DNA of 64,000 bases, taken from NCBI GenBank assembly GCA_965603365.1, contig CBFDCR010000019.1:1-64000 (forward strand), written 5' to 3'. This document shows positions 56,801 to 64,000 of this stretch, piece by piece. How positions within the stretch are numbered: position 1 is the stretch's first letter; each line of letters starts with the position of its first letter. The notes beneath the pieces were generated by a model. The model made no database searches. It saw only the letters and a list, made by a program, of their open reading frames with translations, and was not told where the DNA came from. Position numbers and translations under genes: made by a program. Origin of the DNA: JAHELQ01 sp965603365. GTDB lineage: Bacteria > Acidobacteriota > Aminicenantia > UBA2199.

Positions 56801-58866
56801 GACAGGAGAAATTTTGCCCGCATATCATCTATGTTGTCAAAAATAAGCGCGGCCTCCCCCACCAGGCGGTAGACATTGTCTGCCGTTATTTTTTCCGAAT
56901 ATGCCTTAACGTTTACATGGGGGTTTATGCGCTTGATGGTCATCTCGGCAGAGAGAGCCTTGTTCATGCCGATTCTCGAATCGTCATGCAGACATTGACG
57001 GTTTAAGTTGGACAACTCGACTTTATCGAAATCACACACGATAATGGTGCCGAAACCGATCAATGCCAGTTGGCTAATGAGAGCCGAGGCCGAACCGCCG
57101 GCCCCGCCGACAAATACGGTTGTGGCCTTGATTTTCTCCTGGGCGGCGATACCCCAATTATGAAGCATCGTCTGCCTTTGGTACCTGCACCTTTCGTCCC
57201 GGGTCAATTTGTATCGGTCATCATACTTCTCTACTATTTCTCTACCGATGTGGTTTGAAAGATCGTCCAGGTAACCGTAAGTGATGTTTTGGGGGCCCGC
57301 TTTCAGCGCAACTTTATCGTGGTATCGATCGACCTGTTCGCTAAAGAGACCGAGAATCGACTGCCCGCTGTCTTCAATTTTATCGCCGGTTGATTCATAA
57401 AAATCTCTGTCCCGCCCATGGCCGATTTTCCCTTCCCCCCTTTCAGCCACACCGTTCCTCTTAAGCACGATATAGGCGCAAAGAAACTTCTCAAAATCAT
57501 CGCCCTCTTTATCTATGACCACCGCCTGGTTCACCAGGCTGTGCTTGAGTATCGTTTGTTCCACTTCGTCAAGTTCGACCCTTACACCCCTTATCTTTAC
57601 CCGCCGGTCTTTTCGACCTAAAAAATCAATGTTTCCATCCGCCAGGACCCTGCCCAGATCCCCGGTTCTAAAAAACAGGTCGTTTTTATCATTGTTAAAG
57701 GGGTTGGGAATGAAATGTTCTCGATTTAACCGCTCATCGTTATAATAACCGGTGGTCATAAATGGGGTTCTTATATATATCTCACCGGTCACATACTGTT
57801 TGCAGACTTTCAGGTTCCTATCCAGGATTAATACCCGTGCCCCCTTCAGCGGTTTACCGATGGGAATTCTCTCCCTGACAATATCCGCCTCCCTGATAAA
57901 ATAAAATGTCTTTATCATCGTGGTTTCCGTCGGCCCATACAAATTGACCAACTGGATTCTCCCGGCAAATATTTTGTACCAATTTTTCAGTTCCCCGGGA
58001 TTTATTCGTTCCCCGGACAACAGGATATATTTCAAATTTCCCAGTTCATAACCTGACCGTTTTTGGGTATTAAAAAGCCTGAATACACTGGGAACGCAGT
58101 GGATCAACTCAACCTTATTCTTATCAATCCAGTCAATAATAGAATCACCGGTCATTATTAGATCGTTCTCCGGTATACAGACCGAACCGCCGCTGCAGAG
58201 GGGAACAAAAATATCCCTTAAAAACGCATCGAAGCCGGGAGTCGTCAATTGGCTGATCCGCAAACCGCCATCTAACTTAAATGTCTCAATCTCCCAATTA
58301 ATAAAATGGAGTAGACTCTTATTCTTGCCCACAATCGCCTTGGGGGTACCGTCGGTTCCGGAAGTAAAATAAACATAAATTTTATCTTCAAGGCTATAGT
58401 CGACTCTACCTTCAATCGCCGGCGATGCACCATCTTTTTCGCTTTCTGTTACAAAATCATGGGCACCGATAAATAGGGGTTTTAGTTTTCCCGAAATAGC
58501 GCTGTCTCCCCCGGCCAACTTGCGATAACTTAGATCGTCGGAAATGATATATTCAAGATCGACCAGACCGATCATTTTTCTTACTCTCTGGCTGGGATAT
58601 GAACAATCCAATGGCACAAACACACAGCCTGTCTTCAATATCCCCAAAATTGCACAAATCAAATCGACCCTATCTTCAAGATAGATACCGATAAAACTCC
58701 CACTCTTTATCCCGTTGACAAAGATCATTTCGGCAATGTCACGGCATTTTTTTGCCAATTCAGAATACGTAAATATTTTTTCTCCATAAATTACGGCCTG
58801 CCTGTCGGCAGCCCCGGCAAAACCGCTAAAGAGCCTGTCTTGAAAACTTAAATTGTCTGCCATCAT
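53848..58866 (-). CDS. NRPS, A-A*(E1/ThiF)-T-C, ADFDI tail
   Basis: 1672 aa, starting directly with an A domain. A1 spans about 1-485 (FTSGTDGTPKAIVG near 174, NLYGPTETT near 309, FRTGDLG near 402, KIRGVRVELDEVE near 429). A second, degenerate A domain begins at LGLFSEQVDRYHDKVALKA near 500 and is interrupted by an E1-type domain (about 555-870: RYQRQTMLHNWG, GGAGGSASAL near 589, LSNLNRQ near 622, CFHC near 722 and CLLC near 841). The remnant resumes at ALLCDFEMGYVSGMLGALKA but has lost A4-A9, and its A3 loop reads LLYVKEGDGTWN. Then A10 (LPNGKIDRKNLP), T (LGGHSLRA near 1149) and C with HHIITDA near 1351. Tail NVQADFDI. A1 pocket reads DARHLSLMI, sharing HLSL with the serine code. Confidence 0.94.
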   Translation of the reverse strand: MMADNLSFQDRLFSGFAGAADRQAVIYGEKIFTYSELAKKCRDIAEMIFVNGIKSGSFIGIYLEDRVDLICAILGILKTGCVFVPLDCSYPSQRVRKMIGLVDLEYIISDDLSYRKLAGGDSAISGKLKPLFIGAHDFVTESEKDGASPAIEGRVDYSLEDKIYVYFTSGTDGTPKAIVGKNKSLLHFINWEIETFKLDGGLRISQLTTPGFDAFLRDIFVPLCSGGSVCIPENDLIMTGDSIIDWIDKNKVELIHCVPSVFRLFNTQKRSGYELGNLKYILLSGERINPGELKNWYKIFAGRIQLVNLYGPTETTMIKTFYFIREADIVRERIPIGKPLKGARVLILDRNLKVCKQYVTGEIYIRTPFMTTGYYNDERLNREHFIPNPFNNDKNDLFFRTGDLGRVLADGNIDFLGRKDRRVKIRGVRVELDEVEQTILKHSLVNQAVVIDKEGDDFEKFLCAYIVLKRNGVAERGEGKIGHGRDRDFYESTGDKIEDSGQSILGLFSEQVDRYHDKVALKAGPQNITYGYLDDLSNHIGREIVEKYDDRYKLTRDERCRYQRQTMLHNWGIAAQEKIKATTVFVGGAGGSASALISQLALIGFGTIIVCDFDKVELSNLNRQCLHDDSRIGMNKALSAEMTIKRINPHVNVKAYSEKITADNVYRLVGEAALIFDNIDDMRAKFLLSECAAVKGIPHIISSMIDMNSYAAIFYPPLTPCFHCLYDKGFVDDIEQARQEMKVGKNPLPVVASSLFLSTSFVVNEALKFILGFEEVAYNRYFLFNQQRAADIADSPGYKLIVSTFSEHFKALSRKQGLDWDEGRGGNFLEEIVIEKDPGCLLCGNENGQKAISAGSKDEGTRMDEGQPQGVLQSVALLCDFEMGYVSGMLGALKADKTFVSLDAAIEKEDLKYIVEDSEARIIVTNNHYYELADTLRNEVNRNIEIVNVDSLNLDAAAEEFRPQAHPDPVAALLYVKEGDGTWNSLKQPQKNILHTITAHRNDLSVCPDDKLSLFYAFDTDISLADTFLALLSGATLYPYNIREKTNLYTGAEDRRYLLDPQREAVSEIREFLEAELVSCMVPNYIMPIDEIPLLPNGKIDRKNLPEPEIKRDLYYVPPKDDIEKKLVDIWSEVLEIPRDVIGTHSNFFELGGHSLRAIVLTTRIHKALHVKIPLVQIFKTQTISGLSAYLKAAVRIKYTSIEPIEMKEYYRLSSGQKRMYFLQQMDLESTTYNSQLRVSIGGNLIKDRFERSFQKLTDRHEGFRTSFVLLDDEPVQRISDKVGFAVEYYDIKEREYGAAGEAGMVAGILKDFVRPFDLSRAPVMRAGLIQLGSEKYILMVDIHHIITDAFSRGLIIKDLMAIYEDRETPALRLQYKDYVEWQNNEDQRESLKKQEEYWLREFSSEIPELHLPTDYPETAVDDSEGVYRVFSIEREEMQRLKEIARNAGATLFMIMTALFNVFLSKLSGQEDIIIGNVVIGRRHIDLEKIIGVFINPLAFRNFPEAEKRFPDFLKEVKERALDAFDNQDYPFEDLVLRLVKKREPGRNGIYDVEFALFTREMQEMLSRTPELADLKLADYPVGNRSSKKERISLVIFEFEEKMLVYFYYWENLFKEDTVLKFIDTFNHIIAAVIQTPEIRLKDIEIISQEQKSRAISEIRRAQANVQADFDI
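56330..57200 (-). other. Embedded ThiF/MoeB-type E1 domain
   Basis: A nearly complete E1 adenylyltransferase of about 290 residues: RYQRQ start, nucleotide-binding GGAGGSASAL, IVCDFDKVELSNLNRQ, the GMNKA segment and DNIDD, plus a split zinc ribbon (CFHC and CLLC). Family members (ThiF, MoeB, MccB, Uba) adenylate a carboxyl group, usually the C-terminus of a small protein or peptide. It replaces the A1-A2 connection of a degenerate A domain. No ubiquitin-like carrier or rhodanese domain is present in the window. Confidence 0.9.
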
Positions 58867-58891
58867 CTATTTCTCTTAGGAGCCAAAGAGC

Positions 58892-61800
58892 CTACAGGGT
58901 TACCTCTCTTTCCAGGTCTTCATATATATCGCAAAACAACTGACTTCTCTCTTCAGCCGATATGGTTTCCACCAGCTCTATTTCGGAAATTTTAATATTT
59001 ATATCGTCTATGACACAGTCTACTGTGAATTTAAAATATTCGATGAATTTATCGATGGTATCCTCCTCGAATAAATCTGTGCTGTATTCGAGATTAAGCG
59101 ATATGTTCCTGCCAAAATCGGCCCCCCGCAGGGCCATATCAAACTTTGCCGTTCCCTTCAGGTGAACGGGTTCGGCCGCTTCTCCACTCCCCTCCCCCTC
59201 TAACTCGCCTTCATATTCATCCTGGTTTAAGAAGGTGAATACCACATCGAAGATAGGATTCCGGCCGGGCTCCCTGACGGGCGAAATCCTATCCACCAGC
59301 TCCTCGAATTGATATTCCTGGTTCTCAAATGCCTCTAAGGTATTGTTTTTTACCTCGTTTAAAAATTCTCTAAACGATTTGCTGCCGGCCGGATAACTTC
59401 TAACTGCCAGGGTGTTTACAAACATACCGATGATCCGCTGCAGATCGGCGTGTCTTCTGCCGGCAATCGGCAGCCCTATAATAATATCTTCCTGCTCACT
59501 CAAGCGGGATAGTAGAATATTAAATACAGACAGGATAAACATGAATAAGGTAGAATCCGTATTTTTCACGATCGCCTTTATCCTCCCCGTCTGGGCGGCG
59601 CCCAATATAAAAGCCACCGTCTTGCCTTTAAAACCCTGGACAGTGGGCCGGCTAAAATCATAGGGCAGACTTAGAACCGGTAATTCGCCGTAAAATTCAT
59701 TGAGCCAATACGACTCCTGGGAATTGATCTTTTCCCGGTAACCTTCACTGTCCTGCCATTCCGAATAGTCCTTATACTGGAGCTTTAGTGGGGGCAGCTC
59801 TTTTCCTTCATATATCCCATAAAAGTCCTCTTTTAAAACCTGCTGGGAAATCCCATCGGAAACGATATGGTGTTGATCTACTATTAGAATTTTATTTTTC
59901 CCACTCTCTATCAAGTGGACCCGCATCAAGGGGGCCTGGCTCAAATCAAAGGGCCGGATATAGTGCTCTATCATGTCGGCATAGGCAGGTTCAACATCTG
60001 TGGTTGAATTTACCGGCATATACTCCAGCGCAAATTTCACCGTTTCGGCTGTTTTTTGAACCGGTTCCTCGGCCGGGGTATGAAATGAAGTCCGCAGGCT
60101 TTCATGCCGCCGCATCAACTGCCTGAAAGAGTGCTCAACCCTCTCCACGTCGATATCGCCGGCAAGGGGAACCACGTAAGGCATATTGTAGCTGGTATTA
60201 CCGGGATTAAGCTGCTGAAGGAAAAACAACCTCTTCTGGACGGGCGACAGCGGGTAGTATTCCTTTTTTTCAACCGGCCGCATCGCTATATGTTTGTCTT
60301 CTTCTGCCTCTTTTACATATAAGGCCATCTCCCTGATAGTCTGGGATTTGAATATTTCTGCCAGGGGGATCTTGACAGCCAATACTTTGTGAATTTTTGA
60401 GCTCAATATGGTCGCCCGCAGGGAGTGTCCGCCCAGCTCGAAAAAATTTGAATGTACACTTATCGAGTGTTTATCGATATCTAAGACCTCGGACCAGATG
60501 TTTAGCAACTGCCTCTCTATCTCATTCCTGGGGGTTGCTATTCCCTCCCCCTTCGCTTCACCCCCGGGTTCGGGCAGAGCCTTTCGATTAACCTTGCCAT
60601 TCACTGTCAGGGGGATGCTGTCGAGTCGAACAAAAAAAGAGGGCACCATGTATTCCGGTAATCGTCTGGCCAGATACTCCCTGAGATCGGCGGCGGCAAT
60701 ATTTCGATGGGCGACGATGTATGCCACTAAAGTTTTATTCCCATCCGGCTCCTGCCTGTCGATTACCGCGGCCTCCTTAATGATATCGGCAGAATAACCG
60801 ATCCCCTCCAGGATGCCTTTAATACGGGACAGCTCCGGGCTAAAGCGAATCTGCTTAAAGGCATCGTCCCTGTTATTTTTCCCTAACCGTATATCCCAGC
60901 TAAGGGGAGCGGCATAATTGTGATAGCCCGACTCCTTGAGGTGAATATATATGCCCACATCATTAATCAGGCAGTTGGAAGAACAAAAGCCCGTATCCTC
61001 CGGCTGGCTCCAATATTTATCTCTTTTGGCCAGATATTGCCTGATCTCCGCTGTCGAAATGTCATCATACCTGAAAAAATCTACAAAATAGGTCTGCCCA
61101 AACACTTCATCCGCCAATTCCACATTCAACAGATCGCCAATCCGATCCCCCCGGGCATGGTACGCCTTCCTGAACAACAACAACTTCTTCTCTATCTCTT
61201 CAACGGCAAAAATACTCCGATCAAAAAACTCCTGTAATTTGGTGTCGAATATCTGCCCCCTCGACAAGCCGGTCACAATCACATTAATGCCTCTCTCATA
61301 GGCAACCTTTGTACTGACAGTCGTTAACGCCCTGAAGCAGCCCGTGCAAACGGAGTGATCCTGGACCAGGCTTTCGGCGAATATGTCATCCATGTTTCCT
61401 GTGCGGCCGACAATATTCTCGACTCCCAGAGCGGAGGTGATCCGGTCGATATTTTTAAAGGCAGTCGCCGAAATATAGCCGTTGTCAAACGTAAAAGTTA
61501 AAACCTTGAAGCCCATATCTACCAACCTGTACAACACGTAGGTGCTGTCTTTACCGCCGCTGTAAAGCAGCATACAGTCATACTTAGCCTGCTTTGCCTG
61601 GCCGGCCTCAGCCATTAAATGCAAGAAGTCACCCGCTCCCTTAAAATAGCCAAGGGCCTCTCTCTCGTATTTATCAAATTTTCGGCAAAAATGGCAGGTG
61701 CCATCCTCATCAAAAAAGCCAATGCCGGGATAATTCCCAGGCAGCAAACATCTCCGGCAGCGAACAGCGGCATCGGCAGCAATGGCCCCGACAGTCGATG

Positions 61801-64000
61801 CTGCATCGACTCTTAAAGGCAATTCCCGGCCGTAATTGAGCAGGTGATACTCTATTTCACCCGGTTCGACCCGGTATCCCCGTATCTTCACCTGGTTGTC
61901 CGTTCGCCCCTGGAATTCGATATTGCCGTCCAAAAGCCACCTGGCCAAATCGCCGGTTCGGTATAGTCTGCCATTGTCACCGTAGGGAGCGGGGATAAAT
62001 CTATCCCCTGTCAATTCCACATCGTTCAAATAACCCCTGGCCAGGCAGTCCCCGCCGATATATAACTCCCCCGTGATCCCGGTAGGTACAATGTTATGAA
62101 ACCTGTCAAGGATATAAACCGTTGTGTTTCCCAGGGGTTTGCCAATAGGCAGGGTAGACTGCCTGGTATCTACCTCCTTTACGGGTGACTCGATGGCGGT
62201 TACCGTGGTTTCGGTGGGCCCATATTCATTATAAAAATCACACAGCCTATACCAGTGCCTGGCCAGGTCTAAGGGGCAGACATCTCCGCCGGCAATAACC
62301 CTTCTTAACCTGCCCCTGTTTTTAATACCCATATTATTTAAGAATGCCGGGACCGCGTGTAAATGGGTCACCCGTTTATCGACCAGATAGTCTTCAAATC
62401 CTTCACGATCAAGTAATTTTCCCCTGCCGACCAACACAAGAGCGGCGCCGCTCAACAGGGTAATCCATATTTGTTCTACCGAAGCGTCAAAACTGATCGA
62501 TGAAAACAGCAGGGTGCGATCATCTTCACCAATATTAAACATCGATTTCTGGTATATCGCCAGATTAACCACACTCCCATGCTCGACCATAACGCCTTTG
62601 GGTTTCCCGGTTGAACCTGAAGTATAAATGATATAGGCAAGATTGGCCGGGGACATGTCTCTTTGAAGCGTATCGCCGGAAAGTGATCTCAAAATCCTAC
62701 TGTCGAATTGATATTTACTCTTCCGTGTGGGGAGGCGGCGGCCTTCACCTCTCCTGTCAACGGTAAACAGGGCATCATACCTGAACTTCGTAAGCTCATT
62801 CTCCAGGGTGAATATCTTATCTGAAAAGGCTATGTCGGTTATCTCCGGTCGGTTTAGGGAGAGATCGGTAAAAAATCGCCGGGAAACGAACAGTTCATTA
62901 GACCAATCGGTCTTGGTCTTATAATTTTTGGCCCGGTTTTTACTCTTAAATTCCACCATCTCCCTGGTCAGCGCCTCTTTCCTATCCTGGTCCATGACGT
63001 CACCGACAAAAATATATCCCCTCTCATTCAACACGGATATGATCTTCCCGAATACCTGCCGGAGGTAGTTGTGCCCATGAAAAGATTGAATGACACTATT
63101 CATGATGACCAGGTCGAAATTCTGTTCCGCCAATTGGTCTATCTCATGGGCGGCCAGGCAGTCCAACTTAATATTTAAAATATTCTCCTCCTCTAGCCTG
63201 GCCCTATTTTTTTCTATGATCAGGCCGGACAGGTCGGTGCCGTGATAGGATTTAACGAGAGGAGCAATTTTATACATACTCAAACCGGAAGCGCAGCCTA
63301 TTTCCAGTACCTTCATGTCTTTATTCAATACAGGCTTTAACTTTGCCAGGATATTCTGGCTGTACTCATCCATCTCCTGCCGGCTAAACGGTTCGCCGGT
63401 GTAACTGGAAATCCAGCCGCCCCCCGTAATATCGTCTACTGCCGTCTCGCCGACGTGATGCCACAGCTCTATGTCCATCAAGGCGCTCTTCTCCACCTCT
63501 GCCTCGGCGTATACATCTGCGCTGTCCACACATATAAACGATTCGAAACATTCACATTCCCACTGCAACCGATTGAGCGATCGAATATACCTGCTGGCCG
63601 AAACGGTAATTCGCAACTCGGCATCATCAATCAGGTTCTTAAGCCGCTTTTCCGGCAGCGATGTCTCAAGGGGAACATAGGCCCCGCCGGCCTTTAAAAT
63701 ACCGATTATGGCAATAATCATATGAATCGAGCGATCGAGCAATATACCGACTCTCTCTTCCAACCGGGTCTGTAAATGATCGGCCAGGAAACGGGCCAGG
63801 CGGTTGGCCTCCTGGTCAAGCTCTGCGTAAGTAAGATAGACATCTTCGTGTTCCAGGGCGACGTTAGCCGGTGTTCTCCCTGCCTGGTCTGCAAACAGTT
63901 GATGAATGGTCTGATCTCTGGGATAATCCCTGACCGTACCGTTAAACTCGTAGAGGAGTCGCCTCTGTTCCTCCCCTGTTTTCATCTCAATATCCTTGAG
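58892..64000 (-). CDS. NRPS, A(MT; PP-loop)-T-C, 5' partial at right window edge
   Basis: The frame is open to position 64000; the Met codon at 63985 is internal, since the preceding LKDIE and TGEEQRRLLYEFN match the end of a C domain. Numbering from that Met: A-domain start (about 20-125); a class I methyltransferase insert (about 160-430, LEIGCASGLSMYK near 226) between A2 and A3; A3 LAYIIYTSGSTGKPKG near 456; A8 RGYRVEPGEIE near 706; a PP-loop ATPase insert (about 715-1055) between A8 and A9; A10 LTVNGKVNRKALP near 1129; T (LGGHSLRA near 1187); C with HHIVSDG near 1374. Pocket reads DAEHIGEVT, unassigned. The C-terminus (LEREVTL) lacks the FDF-type tail. The next NRPS starts 25 nt downstream. 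Confidence 0.94.
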   Translation of the reverse strand, partial: LKDIEMKTGEEQRRLLYEFNGTVRDYPRDQTIHQLFADQAGRTPANVALEHEDVYLTYAELDQEANRLARFLADHLQTRLEERVGILLDRSIHMIIAIIGILKAGGAYVPLETSLPEKRLKNLIDDAELRITVSASRYIRSLNRLQWECECFESFICVDSADVYAEAEVEKSALMDIELWHHVGETAVDDITGGGWISSYTGEPFSRQEMDEYSQNILAKLKPVLNKDMKVLEIGCASGLSMYKIAPLVKSYHGTDLSGLIIEKNRARLEEENILNIKLDCLAAHEIDQLAEQNFDLVIMNSVIQSFHGHNYLRQVFGKIISVLNERGYIFVGDVMDQDRKEALTREMVEFKSKNRAKNYKTKTDWSNELFVSRRFFTDLSLNRPEITDIAFSDKIFTLENELTKFRYDALFTVDRRGEGRRLPTRKSKYQFDSRILRSLSGDTLQRDMSPANLAYIIYTSGSTGKPKGVMVEHGSVVNLAIYQKSMFNIGEDDRTLLFSSISFDASVEQIWITLLSGAALVLVGRGKLLDREGFEDYLVDKRVTHLHAVPAFLNNMGIKNRGRLRRVIAGGDVCPLDLARHWYRLCDFYNEYGPTETTVTAIESPVKEVDTRQSTLPIGKPLGNTTVYILDRFHNIVPTGITGELYIGGDCLARGYLNDVELTGDRFIPAPYGDNGRLYRTGDLARWLLDGNIEFQGRTDNQVKIRGYRVEPGEIEYHLLNYGRELPLRVDAASTVGAIAADAAVRCRRCLLPGNYPGIGFFDEDGTCHFCRKFDKYEREALGYFKGAGDFLHLMAEAGQAKQAKYDCMLLYSGGKDSTYVLYRLVDMGFKVLTFTFDNGYISATAFKNIDRITSALGVENIVGRTGNMDDIFAESLVQDHSVCTGCFRALTTVSTKVAYERGINVIVTGLSRGQIFDTKLQEFFDRSIFAVEEIEKKLLLFRKAYHARGDRIGDLLNVELADEVFGQTYFVDFFRYDDISTAEIRQYLAKRDKYWSQPEDTGFCSSNCLINDVGIYIHLKESGYHNYAAPLSWDIRLGKNNRDDAFKQIRFSPELSRIKGILEGIGYSADIIKEAAVIDRQEPDGNKTLVAYIVAHRNIAAADLREYLARRLPEYMVPSFFVRLDSIPLTVNGKVNRKALPEPGGEAKGEGIATPRNEIERQLLNIWSEVLDIDKHSISVHSNFFELGGHSLRATILSSKIHKVLAVKIPLAEIFKSQTIREMALYVKEAEEDKHIAMRPVEKKEYYPLSPVQKRLFFLQQLNPGNTSYNMPYVVPLAGDIDVERVEHSFRQLMRRHESLRTSFHTPAEEPVQKTAETVKFALEYMPVNSTTDVEPAYADMIEHYIRPFDLSQAPLMRVHLIESGKNKILIVDQHHIVSDGISQQVLKEDFYGIYEGKELPPLKLQYKDYSEWQDSEGYREKINSQESYWLNEFYGELPVLSLPYDFSRPTVQGFKGKTVAFILGAAQTGRIKAIVKNTDSTLFMFILSVFNILLSRLSEQEDIIIGLPIAGRRHADLQRIIGMFVNTLAVRSYPAGSKSFREFLNEVKNNTLEAFENQEYQFEELVDRISPVREPGRNPIFDVVFTFLNQDEYEGELEGEGSGEAAEPVHLKGTAKFDMALRGADFGRNISLNLEYSTDLFEEDTIDKFIEYFKFTVDCVIDDINIKISEIELVETISAEERSQLFCDIYEDLEREVTL
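60830..61820 (-). other. Embedded PP-loop ATP-pyrophosphatase (AANH superfamily)
   Basis: Inserted between A8 and A9. Order: zinc-type cysteines (RCRRCLLPGNYPGIGFFDEDG, then CHFC), YDCMLLYSGGKDSTYVLYRL with the PP-loop SGGKDS, FTFDNGY, CTGC, and GFCSSNC. The N-terminal half resembles the WbpG/PseA N-acetyl sugar amidotransferase family; the later CTGC pair recalls tRNA thiolases such as TtuA/NcsA. Family chemistry is ATP-driven activation of a carbonyl for attack by ammonia or sulfide. Confidence 0.9.
62700..63500 (-). other. Embedded class I methyltransferase
   Basis: Inserted between A2 and A3. It begins with GGGWISSYTGEPFSRQEMDE, typical of NRPS-linked methyltransferases, followed by VLEIGCASGLS (motif I), HGTDLSG, FDLVIMNSVIQSF and VLNERGYIFVGDVM. 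It probably methylates the tethered amino acid on N, O, S or C; the type cannot be told here. Confidence 0.9.

Noticed and set aside
1..64000. Rho-independent terminators and tRNA genes
   Set aside because: The gaps between genes were read and are too short; no stem-loop followed by a T-run or cloverleaf was seen.

Overview
The window is one uninterrupted stretch of a very large non-ribosomal peptide synthetase (NRPS) locus. Every gene that can be supported lies on the minus strand, so transcription runs from position 64000 towards 1. Neighbouring genes are separated by 0 to about 45 nt or overlap, and no convincing promoter or terminator appears inside, so the window looks like the middle of a polycistron longer than 64 kb. 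NRPS genes run off both edges. Composition is moderate (near 50% GC by eye) and Shine-Dalgarno sites are strong. The many radical SAM, cobalamin-type and Fe-S enzymes point to an anaerobe. The condensation-domain style (SSAQKRLYILQQM) reminds me of Candidatus Aminicenantes-type genomes, but the taxon is an inference from memory.

Layout in transcription order. Positions 64000-53848 hold two NRPS proteins with unusual built-in enzymes. The first (5' partial) has a methyltransferase and a PP-loop ATP-pyrophosphatase nested in one adenylation (A) domain. The second has a normal A domain followed by a broken A domain that carries a ThiF/MoeB-type E1 domain. Positions 53826-43457 hold free-standing tailoring genes: two paralogous GT1-type glycosyltransferases, a radical SAM/SPASM-like protein, two methyltransferases, an unknown protein, a DegT-type aminotransferase, a U32-family Fe-S protein and a HemN-like radical SAM protein. 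Positions 43439-1 hold the rest of the assembly line: a 3542-aa NRPS with two radical SAM units inside its first A domain, a 21-bp minisatellite that is also an in-frame coupled ORF, a 2061-aa NRPS with an embedded radical SAM unit, a PLP aminotransferase, two one-module NRPSs, a B12-type radical SAM protein, a 2915-aa NRPS with an embedded radical SAM unit, a small membrane protein, a PhpK-like radical SAM protein, and a 3' partial NRPS.

Two architectural rules recur. (1) Most NRPS proteins end with a complete condensation (C) domain, and five of them start with only the C-terminal half of a C domain (about 260 aa, no HHxxxDG), so the protein junctions are not standard module boundaries. (2) Nearly all assembly-line proteins and several free-standing Fe-S/radical SAM enzymes end in a short acidic-aromatic tail such as AEFDI, ADFDI, ASFDF or AEFDFN, while the glycosyltransferases, methyltransferases and aminotransferases do not. 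I read this as a shared recruitment tag. A-domain specificity residues read by eye give an exact threonine code three times and an exact glycine code once; the others are atypical. No thioesterase, reductase, epimerase, PKS or transporter gene is in the window.

The most unusual system here is a megasynthase whose A domains are interrupted at four different sites by five kinds of catalytic unit: class I methyltransferase, PP-loop ATPase, E1 adenylyltransferase, canonical B12-radical SAM with a PqqD-like domain, and three copies of a circularly permuted radical SAM-B12 unit.
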